Positions 26,583-35,472 of a stretch of DNA of 45,098 bases are shown here, in pieces. The number at the start of each line of letters is the position of its first letter. Position 1 is the stretch's first letter. The DNA is from Rubripirellula sp. (GTDB taxonomy: Bacteria > Planctomycetota > Planctomycetia > Pirellulales > Pirellulaceae), in NCBI GenBank assembly GCA_029245125.1, contig JAQWPZ010000331.1, positions 1 to 45,098 on the forward strand. The letters run 5' to 3'. The position numbers and the translations under genes are program-made. The notes under the pieces are model-generated. The model saw only the letters and a program-made list of their open reading frames with translations, had not been told where the DNA came from and searched no databases.

Positions 26583-29500
26583 TTAATTTCGGAGACTCTG
26601 CATGTAATGCCAAACTGCTTCAAACTGTTTCTTGGCGTCCTGGTCGTACACTGATTTCAGTTTGGTTGTGATTCCATTCTCAGACAGCTTGATCATCTTG
26701 GTATTGATGTCGTAACGGGGCGGGTCCAGCATGAAGCGATGGTAGGCGGGATGCCGCATCCGGTCACGAATCATGTCAAAGTTGATCCCCAAGGCAATCT
26801 GCGTTTTCTGATCGCCCCGTGGTTGCAAATCGCCAATCGCATGACATTGGCGGCAATCCAATCCTGTTTCGAGAGTCAAGCGTTCACCAATGGCCGCCAA
26901 TTTGGGGTCAAACGAGTGATCGATTGGCGACTGCGGATCGATCGCATGTTCGATCGCCAAACCGGTTGCCAAAGCATCGGCGTATCCGGGAAATGCGGGC
27001 ATGCGAGCGGTCAACCACGGACGTGGTTTTTCTTCCAACGCACCACCGAATAGTCGCCGATTCCAATCGGAATGAAACTTCTCCCCCAGCAAAGTGAGCG
27101 AGGGGATTACTTCCGGTAAGCGACCGCTTCCCTCCTCGGCGATGATTCGCGGGCGTGGTGATCGGACACCGTCACGATCGTGGCAAGCGGAGCAACGTAA
27201 TGTTTCAACCAACCGCTGCGAAGTTTCAGCAGGATGGTTGGTTTGTAGCGATACAAGCGAAGTCGCAACAAAGTCACGCACAACAGCCAGCTCCGTATCC
27301 GACCAAGTGAATCTTGGCGTTGGAATCGCTGGCTGGTCGCGACTGGCTTCATCGCGACTGGCTTCATCGCGACTGGCTTCATCGCGACTGGCTTCATCGC
27401 GACTGGCTTCATCGCGACGGCTTTCATTACGATCAGCTTTATTACGACCGGTAGCCTTGCTCAGGTTGCTTGCCTGACCAGCTAAACAACCACGGTCCAG
27501 GGCGTCTAATCGCCAAGGAAGTTTTGCGGCAAGCATGGGGGAACCGCTGCCAATCGCATGGCAATGCTGGCATCCAAAAGTTGCGACGGCGCTGATGCCA
27601 GCAGCGAGATCGCCGGTTCGCCCACTTGGGTTGATCCTGCCCCGCGACGCTGCGCGAATGTACGTTGCCAACGCCGACGCTTGATCACCACTGAGTGCGA
27701 AGTTGGGCATACGGGATGCAGTATGGTGCTGAGCTGGATTCAGCAAAAATTCGGCGATTGCACCAGTGCGATATTTTGCCGCGGCAAAATGCAAGGACAA
27801 GCGATCATTGCGCGGCGACGATTCCTCTTGCTCAAAGTGGTGGCAGGTAATGCACCCCAATGATTCGAACATCGCCTCGCCATCTTTCTTTAATTTCCCC
27901 AGCGTCTCGGCAGGCAGCGTCTCGGCAGGCAGCGTCTCGGCAGGCAGCGTCTCGGCAGGCAGCGTCTCGGCAGGCAGCGTCTCGGCAGGCAGCGTCTCGG
28001 CAGGCAGCGTCTCGGCAGGCAGCGTGCCAAGATTACCTGCGGTCAAAAAGGCAGCGATGTTCGCCGCATGTTCCGGCGCGTTCTCTGGAAGCAGCGCCGG
28101 CATGGCAGGATGCGGGTGCAGGCTGGCTGGTTCAAGCAACCATTGCTCGATCCATTCTGGATTCAGACGAGACGCCGACTTGGCGAGATCGGGTGCAGCC
28201 AATGTCGTCTCGAACATTGGCGAGGAACCAAGTTCGGTGCGATGGCATTGCACACAACGATGGGTCGCAACCAATTGACGCCCCAGTCTCCGTTGGGCGG
28301 CCGACTGTTGTTCTTCGAGGCCAGCGTCATGGAACAAAGCGTCGGGTGGGACTGGCTCCCAATCAAAATCGTGACCCTTCCACCACAATTTCCATGCAGC
28401 GATCCCCCGATCCGGACTGCGATAGCGAACGCGTACCGGATTGTGACCCTTTTGCAAACGGATCGTGGGGGACTCCTGATCCCGCTCCACTGAATTTGAA
28501 AAGACTTCACCCCGAATGTTCACTTCGATCTCGCCGGTCCCCTCCAGCCGGAACTGGTAGCTGCCGCTGAGCGCAATCTTGATCGTGCCCTTGATTTCTG
28601 ATTCGAATCTTCCGGCTGGCAGAAACACACTTGGCGCAGAATCGACTCGATCGCGGGCTGCCGCCATACGCAGGACTCGGTAATCACTTCGGCCGGCGTC
28701 AATTGATGTCAGCTTCGCTGACAACCCTGGTTTCAAGCGGGCGATCACCTCGCCGCTGACCAGCGGTTCCAATCGCCGCCTGACAATCGCGGAATCGGGA
28801 AACGATTCAGCGGGCTCGAGATTGATCGTATGCGCGTATTTGCCCCGAAAAGTCACGCCTCGCTCGGACTGCAGGGAGTAATCGATCGTCATTTGGTTTA
28901 CCGGGTGACGCCCCGGCATTTCCAGGAAAACAGACCGCCCATCAGCCAGCAACGTAGCTGAGACAACCGGCACCTCATCGCGGCCCTGCTCTTGCGGACG
29001 TTCCACCGAAAACTCTGGCGATCCGTACTCAGCGGACCACAAATAGTTCCATTGCGAAACAAAATAGTTGTTCGGATCGCTCGCTGTTGCCTGATCAAGG
29101 GTTTCGGTAAAGCTAAGTTGGATTCCGTTGCGATAAGTGTGGACGTCCACCGGTAAATGGACGGGACCGCCGGTGTAACGCACCCGTTGAAAACAGCCAT
29201 CACGGATCGCCCGGGTCTGCCAACCTCGCAATCCACTGACATACAACTGACCGTCTGCAGGTCGAAACCGCCCCCGCATGATCCCCGACTCAAAATCACC
29301 GGGCAAGGTAGGAAACTCGATTGTGCCACCCTGAACAACACCTCCCTGCCTCGATTCTTCTTCGACCGCCAGCAGAATCCGGCACTGACCGTAGGACAGG
29401 TGAAGCATGCGACCGGAGAGTGGCCCCCAACGATTACTCTGGACCCACACCTGCCCACCACCACTGTTGTCCATCGAGTGCGGAATAAAACACATGGGCA

Positions 29501-31064
29501 AATCCCAACCGGTTGGTCTTTGATCATTGATCCTCGGACCGCCGTACCCGTAATAACCATCCTTGCGTACGACAATCAAACTCGACTGTGGTGTCCACTG
29601 GCCTTGCTGGGGAGCTGCGGTAATCGTTCCCTCTGGACTGACACCCATCCCATTCGGATTTCGGAATCCGTCGGCAACCACCTCACTGCGTTTACCATCA
29701 GGACTGATTTTCATCACCCCGGTGCGCGCGTGAATGTAGTGAAAGTTCCCCTGGGTGTCGGTCTCCAAACAGGTCACGTAGTCATGCACTCCCGGCGTCG
29801 TCGAGTTATCGTTGTTAAAGCATTCGTATTGATCGGCTTCACCGTCTCCATTGCGATCGTGCAAGCGAGTGAGTTGCGTGCGATTGATTACATAGACACG
29901 ATCATCGACGATTTTTAAACCAAGTGGCTGCGACAATCCGGTGGCGTAACGTCGCCATCGGAGTTCTTTTAAGTCACGGTCGATTCCGGAGACTGTCCAG
30001 ACATCACCATGCAAGGTGCAGATCGCCGCCGTCCCATCGCTGAAGAAATCGTGGCCGGCGGTGAACAAAAGTGCCTTCCACGGATTTTCGAAAGGCAATG
30101 TCAACGTGTCGACGACATAGGGTCCACCCGATTCGGTGGTCGTGCCTACGGTGGTCAGGGTTTCGCCAAACCGTCCCTGATCGGTTTCGATCCATGCCGA
30201 CAGATTCTCGGTTTTGCCGACCAACGGCAGCAGCCGCGCGACAGCATCCTGGCTGCGAGTCAGTAGCACTTTGACACGGACCGCTTGCTGATGTGGAGGG
30301 ATGCTCAGCACACGGCCCTCGTTTACGATTGACGCGTTACCCGTCACATCAGCGATGGTCGCGACCGCCGGTGAATCAGATAGCCACATTTGCATCAGCT
30401 GCTCCGAGGGGCCGATTTCAAGTGAACGAATAAAGCCAGCCTCGCTGGTTGTGTTGCCATCGGTATCGCTGTTTGATTCAGCATGCCAAGGAGATTCCAA
30501 GACGGGAACGCCACCGACTGAATACGACAAAACCACGCGTTCGTTGTGAGTATAAAAACCGCGATAGGAAATCCAGTCTTCTGGCAGGCGGGTGATTTGG
30601 TCTCCCTGGTCTGTTTCGAAATCTCCGTCGCGAGCCCATCCGGCGAGGCGTTTGGTCGAAAGGAATATCTCACCCGCAGCAGCCGGATGGCGAATCACGC
30701 CAAACCGCCGCGGATCAAAATTTAAAAACCCACCAGTCCAGGCAGCACTCAGTCGACATCGAGCGGTGTCGTAACAAACCGCCGCTTGCCCCGACTGGCC
30801 AACCCGGATTGCCATCCCCTTGAGCGTGAGGCCCGCTGGAGTCGCAATCGAACCGGCCAAAAATGGGCCGACATCGGTTTGCTGCCAACGATTGTCCTCC
30901 CAGTGCGAATCGTTCTGTAAAGCAATCTCAAGTGGAACTCGGGCGTAAGCCTTCTCTGCTACCTCACCCTGGGCCTGTCCAACCTGGGCCTGTCCAACCT
31001 GGGCTGGCAGCAAGAGACAAAGCAGCAGCGTGGCAAGCGATGAACTGAGGGGCCGTATCATCAT
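26583..31064 (-). CDS. PVC-type pentahaem cytochrome with beta-propeller and PA14-like domain
   Basis: About 1493 residues with a signal peptide (LATLLLCLLLPAQVGQA). An N-terminal region resembles DUF6797. A beta-propeller of PQQ-dehydrogenase-like type follows (RLHDRNGDGEADQYECF, NPNGMGVSPEGTITA), then a PA14-like jelly roll (GSYQFRLEGTGEIEVNI). The C-terminal part carries five haem sites: CVQCH (about 936), CITCH (1069), CQHCH (1164), CSACH (1289), CRQCH (1400). The family is secreted and thought to pass electrons during sugar or sulfate-ester breakdown; this is inference. Three linkers are made of 15-bp repeats, listed separately. ATG at 31064 or the adjacent 31061 fits the signal peptide best; an ATG at 31112 would add 16 residues. 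The nearest upstream gene on the same strand, mntR, is unrelated. Confidence 0.9.
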   Translation of the reverse strand: MMIRPLSSSLATLLLCLLLPAQVGQAQVGQAQGEVAEKAYARVPLEIALQNDSHWEDNRWQQTDVGPFLAGSIATPAGLTLKGMAIRVGQSGQAAVCYDTARCRLSAAWTGGFLNFDPRRFGVIRHPAAAGEIFLSTKRLAGWARDGDFETDQGDQITRLPEDWISYRGFYTHNERVVLSYSVGGVPVLESPWHAESNSDTDGNTTSEAGFIRSLEIGPSEQLMQMWLSDSPAVATIADVTGNASIVNEGRVLSIPPHQQAVRVKVLLTRSQDAVARLLPLVGKTENLSAWIETDQGRFGETLTTVGTTTESGGPYVVDTLTLPFENPWKALLFTAGHDFFSDGTAAICTLHGDVWTVSGIDRDLKELRWRRYATGLSQPLGLKIVDDRVYVINRTQLTRLHDRNGDGEADQYECFNNDNSTTPGVHDYVTCLETDTQGNFHYIHARTGVMKISPDGKRSEVVADGFRNPNGMGVSPEGTITAAPQQGQWTPQSSLIVVRKDGYYGYGGPRINDQRPTGWDLPMCFIPHSMDNSGGGQVWVQSNRWGPLSGRMLHLSYGQCRILLAVEEESRQGGVVQGGTIEFPTLPGDFESGIMRGRFRPADGQLYVSGLRGWQTRAIRDGCFQRVRYTGGPVHLPVDVHTYRNGIQLSFTETLDQATASDPNNYFVSQWNYLWSAEYGSPEFSVERPQEQGRDEVPVVSATLLADGRSVFLEMPGRHPVNQMTIDYSLQSERGVTFRGKYAHTINLEPAESFPDSAIVRRRLEPLVSGEVIARLKPGLSAKLTSIDAGRSDYRVLRMAAARDRVDSAPSVFLPAGRFESEIKGTIKIALSGSYQFRLEGTGEIEVNIRGEVFSNSVERDQESPTIRLQKGHNPVRVRYRSPDRGIAAWKLWWKGHDFDWEPVPPDALFHDAGLEEQQSAAQRRLGRQLVATHRCVQCHRTELGSSPMFETTLAAPDLAKSASRLNPEWIEQWLLEPASLHPHPAMPALLPENAPEHAANIAAFLTAGNLGTLPAETLPAETLPAETLPAETLPAETLPAETLPAETLPAETLGKLKKDGEAMFESLGCITCHHFEQEESSPRNDRLSLHFAAAKYRTGAIAEFLLNPAQHHTASRMPNFALSGDQASALATYIRAASRGRINPSGRTGDLAAGISAVATFGCQHCHAIGSGSPMLAAKLPWRLDALDRGCLAGQASNLSKATGRNKADRNESRRDEASRDEASRDEASRDEASRDEASRDQPAIPTPRFTWSDTELAVVRDFVATSLVSLQTNHPAETSQRLVETLRCSACHDRDGVRSPRPRIIAEEGSGRLPEVIPSLTLLGEKFHSDWNRRLFGGALEEKPRPWLTARMPAFPGYADALATGLAIEHAIDPQSPIDHSFDPKLAAIGERLTLETGLDCRQCHAIGDLQPRGDQKTQIALGINFDMIRDRMRHPAYHRFMLDPPRYDINTKMIKLSENGITTKLKSVYDQDAKKQFEAVWHYMQSLRN
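27341..27445 (-). repeat. 15-bp tandem repeat encoding SRDEA between haem 3 and haem 4
   Basis: Plus-strand unit GACTGGCTTCATCGC occurs five times without mismatch (27341-27415), followed by two decayed units to 27445. It encodes repeats of SRDEA, a charged, probably helical linker. The length keeps the reading frame. Confidence 0.92.
27901..28020 (-). repeat. 15-bp tandem repeat encoding LPAET between haem 1 and haem 2
   Basis: Plus-strand unit AGCGTCTCGGCAGGC occurs eight times without a single mismatch. It encodes eight copies of LPAET, a flexible proline-containing linker. Identity across all copies suggests very recent expansion. Confidence 0.95.
30971..31000 (-). repeat. 15-bp tandem repeat encoding VGQAQ near the signal-peptide end
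   Basis: Plus-strand unit GGGCCTGTCCAACCT occurs twice exactly and starts a third time. It encodes VGQAQ repeats directly after the predicted signal peptide of the cytochrome, where length change should be tolerated. Confidence 0.85.
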
Positions 31065-31325
31065 GGTAGGGAATGTTTCGCGGGAGACGTGAAAAATTGA
31101 TCGACTGATCATGCCGAGCCGACGCCTTGCCGAGTAACGTTCGGGCCAGGCGACCGCCAGGGTGGACCAGCAATCGTAACTGGAACCACCATCGCACCCG
31201 AAATTCTACTTGATTAAGCGGGATCAGCGGGCGCGACGGAATACAGCAGGTGGCAAGTGCCGACCGGAGCAACTTTTTGCCAAGCCGACCGCGGCCATCG
31301 ATGCAGAGGACGGCAACGCATCTAG

Positions 31326-31742
31326 TTACCCTGACTGATCAACCAATTGCTCGAGCTTTCGAAGCGTTTTGGGGCTGACATGGTGCTCGATTCCCTCTGC
31401 GTCGATCGCGGCTGTCTTTTGGTCGATCCCAAGCGACAACAGAAATCGATAAACAATTTCGTGTCGTTGCCGGCAACGATCGGCGAGTCGCTTGCCTTTA
31501 GGAGTCAGCTCAATCGGCTGGTAGGGCTCCGTTTGCAGCAAGCCTTCTTTTTGCAATCTCGCCACAATTCGATTCGCAGTCACATGGCTGACCGCAAAAT
31601 ATTTCGCCAGATCGACCAACCGACAAACTTCTCGCTCGGTGATAATCTCGGCGACCGCCTCGACATAGTCTTCCGCCGTCTCGGTGGCATGGTCACGACG
31701 CGTGCGGCGATGAGGCTCGGATTTGTTGGTCGGTCCAGTCAC
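31326..31742 (-). CDS. mntR: Metal-dependent transcriptional repressor, MntR/DtxR family
   Basis: 138 residues, close to the 142 of Bacillus subtilis MntR. A winged helix-turn-helix occupies about 22-85 (VDLAKYFAVSHVTANRIVARLQKEGLL), and the helical dimerisation and metal domain follows. Metal-ligand positions of MntR are all present: Asp25 and Glu28 (AEDYVEAV), His94 (RQRHEIV), Glu116, Glu119 and His120 (AEGIEHH). It lacks the SH3-like third domain of DtxR, which fits manganese-type MntR. The start is GTG at 31742. It is divergent from the metal ABC transporter operon, with 189 bp between the starts, and is its likely repressor. Mn versus Zn or Fe is not settled by sequence. Confidence 0.92.
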   Translation of the reverse strand: MTGPTNKSEPHRRTRRDHATETAEDYVEAVAEIITEREVCRLVDLAKYFAVSHVTANRIVARLQKEGLLQTEPYQPIELTPKGKRLADRCRQRHEIVYRFLLSLGIDQKTAAIDAEGIEHHVSPKTLRKLEQLVDQSG

Positions 31743-31844
31743 ACATCACTCCAAAGCGTTCAGAAACGGTCGTATTACCGCTCCTCGATGCAGTTACCCT
31801 AAATCACAGAGGAAACCAGTTCACGGTGACCCCAGTCGGTGCGA

Positions 31845-31872
31845 TTGACAGAAGTTTAGCCTGTGCTACAAT
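31845..31872 (+). promoter_or_regulatory. Near-consensus sigma-70-type promoter for the metal ABC operon
   Basis: TTGACA at 31845-31850, a 16-bp spacer, and TACAAT at 31867-31872. It lies 60 bp before the start of the TroA-type gene. The -10 box and the region just after it are covered by palindromes, as expected for a repressed promoter. Confidence 0.65.
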
Positions 31873-31898
31873 TTTGCTCAAGTGTAGCAAATGCTACA
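31873..31898. promoter_or_regulatory. Overlapping palindromes, likely MntR/DtxR-type operator
   Basis: Two overlapping inverted repeats. The first is TTTGCT-7 bp-AGCAAA (31873-31891), 19 bp long, the length of DtxR-type operators. The second is TGTAGCA-AA-TGCTACA (31883-31898) with perfect 7-bp arms. A further GCTACA half-site at 31865-31870 overlaps the -10 box. Placement from the -10 to about +20 would block transcription. The link to the divergent MntR is inferred from position. Confidence 0.6.
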
Positions 31899-31931
31899 GA
31901 TCAAATGACGCAACGGAAATTTGGTGAGTAA

Positions 31932-32894
31932 ATGCCGACGAACAAATGGATCTGCCTGTCCCTGCTTCTTTTGACCGGGTGTAGCGGTTCCAAAAAACCT
32001 GCCGAATCGGCCGATGCAGACGGATCGCTGTCTGTGGTTGCAACCGTTGGGATGGTGGCAGATTTGGTCAAGCAGGTGGGAGGCGATCGGATTCAGGTCA
32101 CCCAGATCATGGGCTCGGGAGTCGATCCACACCTTTACAAAGCCAATCGTGACGATGTGCAAACAATCATGTCGGGCGATATCGTTTTCTACTCCGGCCT
32201 GATGCTCGAAGGGAAAATGGCAGATACGCTGATCAAAGTCGCTCGCAAGAAGCCAGTGATTGCCGTCACCGAACAAGTCGATGAAGCCAATCTGCTCGAG
32301 CCTGAAGATTTCGCAGGCCACTTCGATCCGCACCTCTGGATGGATGTCGCTGCTTGGTCAAATTGCGTCGATGTGATCACTGAGGTGTTGGCCGAGCAAG
32401 CTCCACAGCATGCCGATTTCTTTCGGGCGAACGCAACGGCCTATAAGACAGATCTCGAAGCGTTACATCAATACGGGCTCGATTCCATCGGTTCGATTCC
32501 CGAAGAGCGCCGAATTCTGATCACCTCTCACGATGCCTTTAACTACTTCGGACGTGCCTATGGATTGGAAGTCCAGGGCGTGCAAGGTTTGTCGACTGAA
32601 TCCGAAGCTGGACTACAGCGGATCAATGAATTGGTCGACCTGCTCGTTGAGAAAAAGATTAGCGCAGTGTTCGTCGAAAGCAGTGTACCGTCCAAGAACA
32701 TCGAGGCACTCGTGGAAGGGGCCCGCAGCAAAGGCCACGATGTGGTCGTCGGGGGCGAACTGTTCTCCGATGCGATGGGAGAAACGGGTACCTATCGTGG
32801 TTCCTACATTGGCATGCTGGACCACAACATTACGCTGGTTGCACGGGGACTTGGAGGGCAGGCACCCGAGAAAGGCATGCAGGAAAAACTGTGA
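31932..32894 (+). CDS. Metal-binding lipoprotein of an Mn/Zn ABC transporter, TroA type
   Basis: 320 residues. Lipoprotein signal peptide with lipobox LLTGC (Cys17). The cluster A-I solute-binding fold shows four metal ligands: His67 (DPHLYK), His134 (FDPHLWMD), His200 (TSHDAFNYF) and Asp280 (LFSDAMG). These correspond to His68, His133, His199 and Asp279 of Treponema TroA. A His rather than Glu at the third position points to the TroA/Zn-Mn type, not the PsaA/MntC type. There is no His-rich loop as in ZnuA. It delivers the metal to the permeases encoded downstream. GGTGAG lies four bases before the ATG. First gene of the operon, with a 140-bp gap to the ATPase. Confidence 0.93.
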   Translation: MPTNKWICLSLLLLTGCSGSKKPAESADADGSLSVVATVGMVADLVKQVGGDRIQVTQIMGSGVDPHLYKANRDDVQTIMSGDIVFYSGLMLEGKMADTLIKVARKKPVIAVTEQVDEANLLEPEDFAGHFDPHLWMDVAAWSNCVDVITEVLAEQAPQHADFFRANATAYKTDLEALHQYGLDSIGSIPEERRILITSHDAFNYFGRAYGLEVQGVQGLSTESEAGLQRINELVDLLVEKKISAVFVESSVPSKNIEALVEGARSKGHDVVVGGELFSDAMGETGTYRGSYIGMLDHNITLVARGLGGQAPEKGMQEKL

Positions 32895-33034
32895 ATCCAG
32901 CCTCCACTCTACCTTTACCCAATCACAAAGCCCCGCATCGTGACGACGTGTATGATCGGTGACCGCACGCTCCGCAGTAGGAACACCTTGTGAACGGGAT
33001 CGCTTTACACCTAATCCGTGATTGATGGTGATTG

Positions 33035-33826
33035 ATGGCTACGCCAGAGACAGAAACGGCATCGACTTCGCCGCTTTCAATTTACGATTTAACGGTCGCT
33101 TACCACCGCAAGCCGGTGATTTGGGATGTTGAATTTGATATTCCAGCAGGCTCACTTGTCGGCGTTGTTGGCCCGAACGGTGCAGGCAAGAGCACGCTGC
33201 TCAAAGCAGCAATGGATTTGATTCCGAGAGCTTCGGGCCGCGTGAGTGTGTTCGGAAAAACGTATCGCCAAAACCGTCATCGCGTCGGCTACGTACCACA
33301 GCGAGAGGGAGTGGATTGGGACTTTCCCGTCAATGCGCTCGACGTGGTAACGATGGGCCTCTACGGAAAAATTGGTTGGTGTTCGCCGGTGCGGCCGAGC
33401 CATCGCCGCGCGGCAATGGAAGCCCTCAGCCGCGTTGGAATCGCGGAACTTGCCAAACGCCAAATCAGCCAACTCTCCGGAGGCCAACAGCAGCGAACGT
33501 TTCTCGCCCGAGCGCTCGTCCAGGACGCCGATCTGTACTTGATGGATGAACCGTTTGCCGCCGTAGATGCGGCCACGGAGAAAGCGGTCGTCGAAATACT
33601 TCGTGACATGAAGGACGATGGCAAAACATCGGTTGTCATCCATCATGACTTGCAAACGGTCCCCGACTATTTTGATTATGTCATCCTGCTGAACATGCGG
33701 GTTGTCGCGCACGGCCCTGTGGCCGATGTTTTTACGCCAGAGAACCTGAACAAGACCTACGGCGGTCGCCTGACCCTGCTGGATGAAGTCTCCAATGCAA
33801 TGCGGAGGCGGGATCGATCACTATGA
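33035..33826 (+). CDS. Metal ABC transporter ATP-binding protein
   Basis: 263 residues from the ATG at 33035; a TTG three bases upstream is the alternative. Walker A is GPNGAGKST, the signature is LSGGQQQR, Walker B is LYLMDEP, the D-loop is AAVDAAT and the switch histidine lies in VIHHDLQ. This is the MntB/ZnuC/TroB type of ATPase that powers the two permeases. A 10-bp direct repeat (GTGATTGATG twice) lies just before the start. The stop overlaps the first permease start as ATGA (33823-33826). Confidence 0.93.
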   Translation: MATPETETASTSPLSIYDLTVAYHRKPVIWDVEFDIPAGSLVGVVGPNGAGKSTLLKAAMDLIPRASGRVSVFGKTYRQNRHRVGYVPQREGVDWDFPVNALDVVTMGLYGKIGWCSPVRPSHRRAAMEALSRVGIAELAKRQISQLSGGQQQRTFLARALVQDADLYLMDEPFAAVDAATEKAVVEILRDMKDDGKTSVVIHHDLQTVPDYFDYVILLNMRVVAHGPVADVFTPENLNKTYGGRLTLLDEVSNAMRRRDRSL

Positions 33827-35472
33827 TCGTGTGGCCCCTCATCTGTCGGTTTTTATTGTTACTCAAGTGGGCTGGCTGCACCATTGTCGGATGCGGCTTC
33901 GCCTTGGCTGAATCGGGATTGGCCGCAGCTAGCTCTGGTCTACAGGCCGCCGACTCTGGATTGTTCAACGCTGGCCAACTGCCAGTTGTATTGAAAATTC
34001 TGCCGCTCGCTCAATCTGAATCGATCACCGATCGGCGGATCTCACTACCGAGCTGGGAGCAATGGCAACGCGTCTTGCTAATGCAGGACTACAACACCCG
34101 AGTCGTGATCTTGGGAACAGCGATGCTTGGTTGTGCTGCGGGAGTCGTTGGCTGCTTCACGCTGCTGCGAAAACGAGCGTTGATGGGGGATGCCCTTAGT
34201 CATGCGACGCTGCCAGGAATCGCACTCGCATTCATGACCGCCAACGCCATGGGATGGCAGGAACGTTCGTTGCCTTGGCTGTTGCTGGGAGCAACAGCGA
34301 GCGGCTTGGTCGGCGTTGCCGCGATCCTGGCGATTCGCCGCTTGACACACCTGAAAGAAGATACCGCACTCGGCATTGTGCTGAGCGTCTTCTTTGGTTG
34401 CGGGATTGCCATGATGGGAGTGATTCAACAGATGCAAACCGGCCACGCCGCCGGCTTGGAATCATTCATTTTGGGGAAGACAGCGTCGATGGGCGCGAGT
34501 GACGCAAAACTGATCGCCGCTGCCGCTTTGATCGCGACTGTGGTATGCGTGCTGCTGTTCAAAGAACTCAAACTCTTGTGTTTTGATGAAGGATTTGCGG
34601 GATCCCAGGGCTTCAATGTGCTCTCCCTCGATCTGGTGCTGATGGCGACCGTCGTGCTGATCTCGATCGTGGGACTACAAGCCGTCGGCTTGATTCTGAT
34701 GATTGCCCTGCTGATTGTGCCTGCGGCCGCCGCCCGGTTCTGGACGGAAAAAATGTGGGAAATGTTGCTGATCGCTGCAGTGCTCGGCTTGATCAGCGGC
34801 ATTGTCGGTGCGGTCGCCAGCGCGCTGTTCCCAAGGCTACCGAGCGGTGCAATGATCGTCTTGACCTGTGCTGCTTTTTTCATAATCAGCATGGTCTTCG
34901 GCACTGGCAGCGGAGTTCTTGTGCGAACAGTGAGGAGGTTGCGATTGAATCGCAAGGTCGTTCGCCGACACCTGCTGCGAGCGGTTTTTGAGGCGTTGGA
35001 ATCCCAGCCAAACAAAACCACCCCGAAAGGTGAAACGAAACCCAAACGAACTGTTTCCTTCAACCAAATCCTGCCGATGCGTTCGTGGTCGAAACCACAA
35101 CTGCAGAGAGCAGCCGAACTTGCTGCACGGGAAGAATTGATCACCCAGGTTGGTGAAAAACTTCGCTTTACCCGCCGAGGAAGATTGGAAGCCGAGCGAT
35201 TGACGCGTGAGCATCGACTGTGGGAACTTTACCTAATCACACACGCCGACATCGCGCCAAGTCGCGTTGACCGCGAAGCTGATCGTATTGAACATGTCCT
35301 CGAACCAGATGTGGTTGCTGAACTGGAAGAAATGCTGATCAATACGCGACAGCTGGTTCCTGAAAGCCCGCACTTGATCCAAGCCAACCCATCTTCGGCA
35401 AATCAGAATGTCGCAGATGCAGGTTCGGGAGATGCAGGTTCGGGAGACATCGACCGCGAGGCATCACCATGA
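33823..35472 (+). CDS. Metal ABC permease fused to a C-terminal DtxR/MntR-like domain (first copy)
   Basis: 549 residues; ordinary ABC-3 permeases have about 280-300. An N-terminal extension with a hydrophobic start and AESGLAAASSGLQAADSGL covers about 1-90. The ABC-3 permease follows to about 370, with eight or so helices and RALMGDALSHATLPGIAL. The C-terminal part (about 380-505) reads as a metalloregulator. It has a first helix (RRHLLRAVFEALE), a winged-helix segment (QLQRAAELAAREELI, LRFTRRGRLEAERL) and dimerisation helices (TREHRLWELY, DREADRIEHVLEP). Metal-site equivalents are His464, Asp487, Glu490 and His491. The HTH recognition helix is weak, so direct DNA binding is doubtful. The end holds a 15-bp duplication. 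The stop overlaps the next permease as ATGA (35469-35472). Confidence 0.9.
   Translation: MIVWPLICRFLLLLKWAGCTIVGCGFALAESGLAAASSGLQAADSGLFNAGQLPVVLKILPLAQSESITDRRISLPSWEQWQRVLLMQDYNTRVVILGTAMLGCAAGVVGCFTLLRKRALMGDALSHATLPGIALAFMTANAMGWQERSLPWLLLGATASGLVGVAAILAIRRLTHLKEDTALGIVLSVFFGCGIAMMGVIQQMQTGHAAGLESFILGKTASMGASDAKLIAAAALIATVVCVLLFKELKLLCFDEGFAGSQGFNVLSLDLVLMATVVLISIVGLQAVGLILMIALLIVPAAAARFWTEKMWEMLLIAAVLGLISGIVGAVASALFPRLPSGAMIVLTCAAFFIISMVFGTGSGVLVRTVRRLRLNRKVVRRHLLRAVFEALESQPNKTTPKGETKPKRTVSFNQILPMRSWSKPQLQRAAELAAREELITQVGEKLRFTRRGRLEAERLTREHRLWELYLITHADIAPSRVDREADRIEHVLEPDVVAELEEMLINTRQLVPESPHLIQANPSSANQNVADAGSGDAGSGDIDREASP
35416..35445 (+). repeat. 15-bp tandem duplication at the end of the first permease gene
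   Basis: GATGCAGGTTCGGGA occurs twice exactly and encodes DAGSG twice. It sits in the disordered tail just before the stop, close to the start of the next gene. Confidence 0.85.

Noticed and set aside
27901..28020. Regular short repeats that could look like a CRISPR array
   Set aside because: The units are directly adjacent with no spacers, and they lie in frame inside the cytochrome gene.
31347..31802. 151-codon plus-strand open frame across mntR
   Set aside because: It is antisense to a clear MntR coding sequence and has no features of its own.
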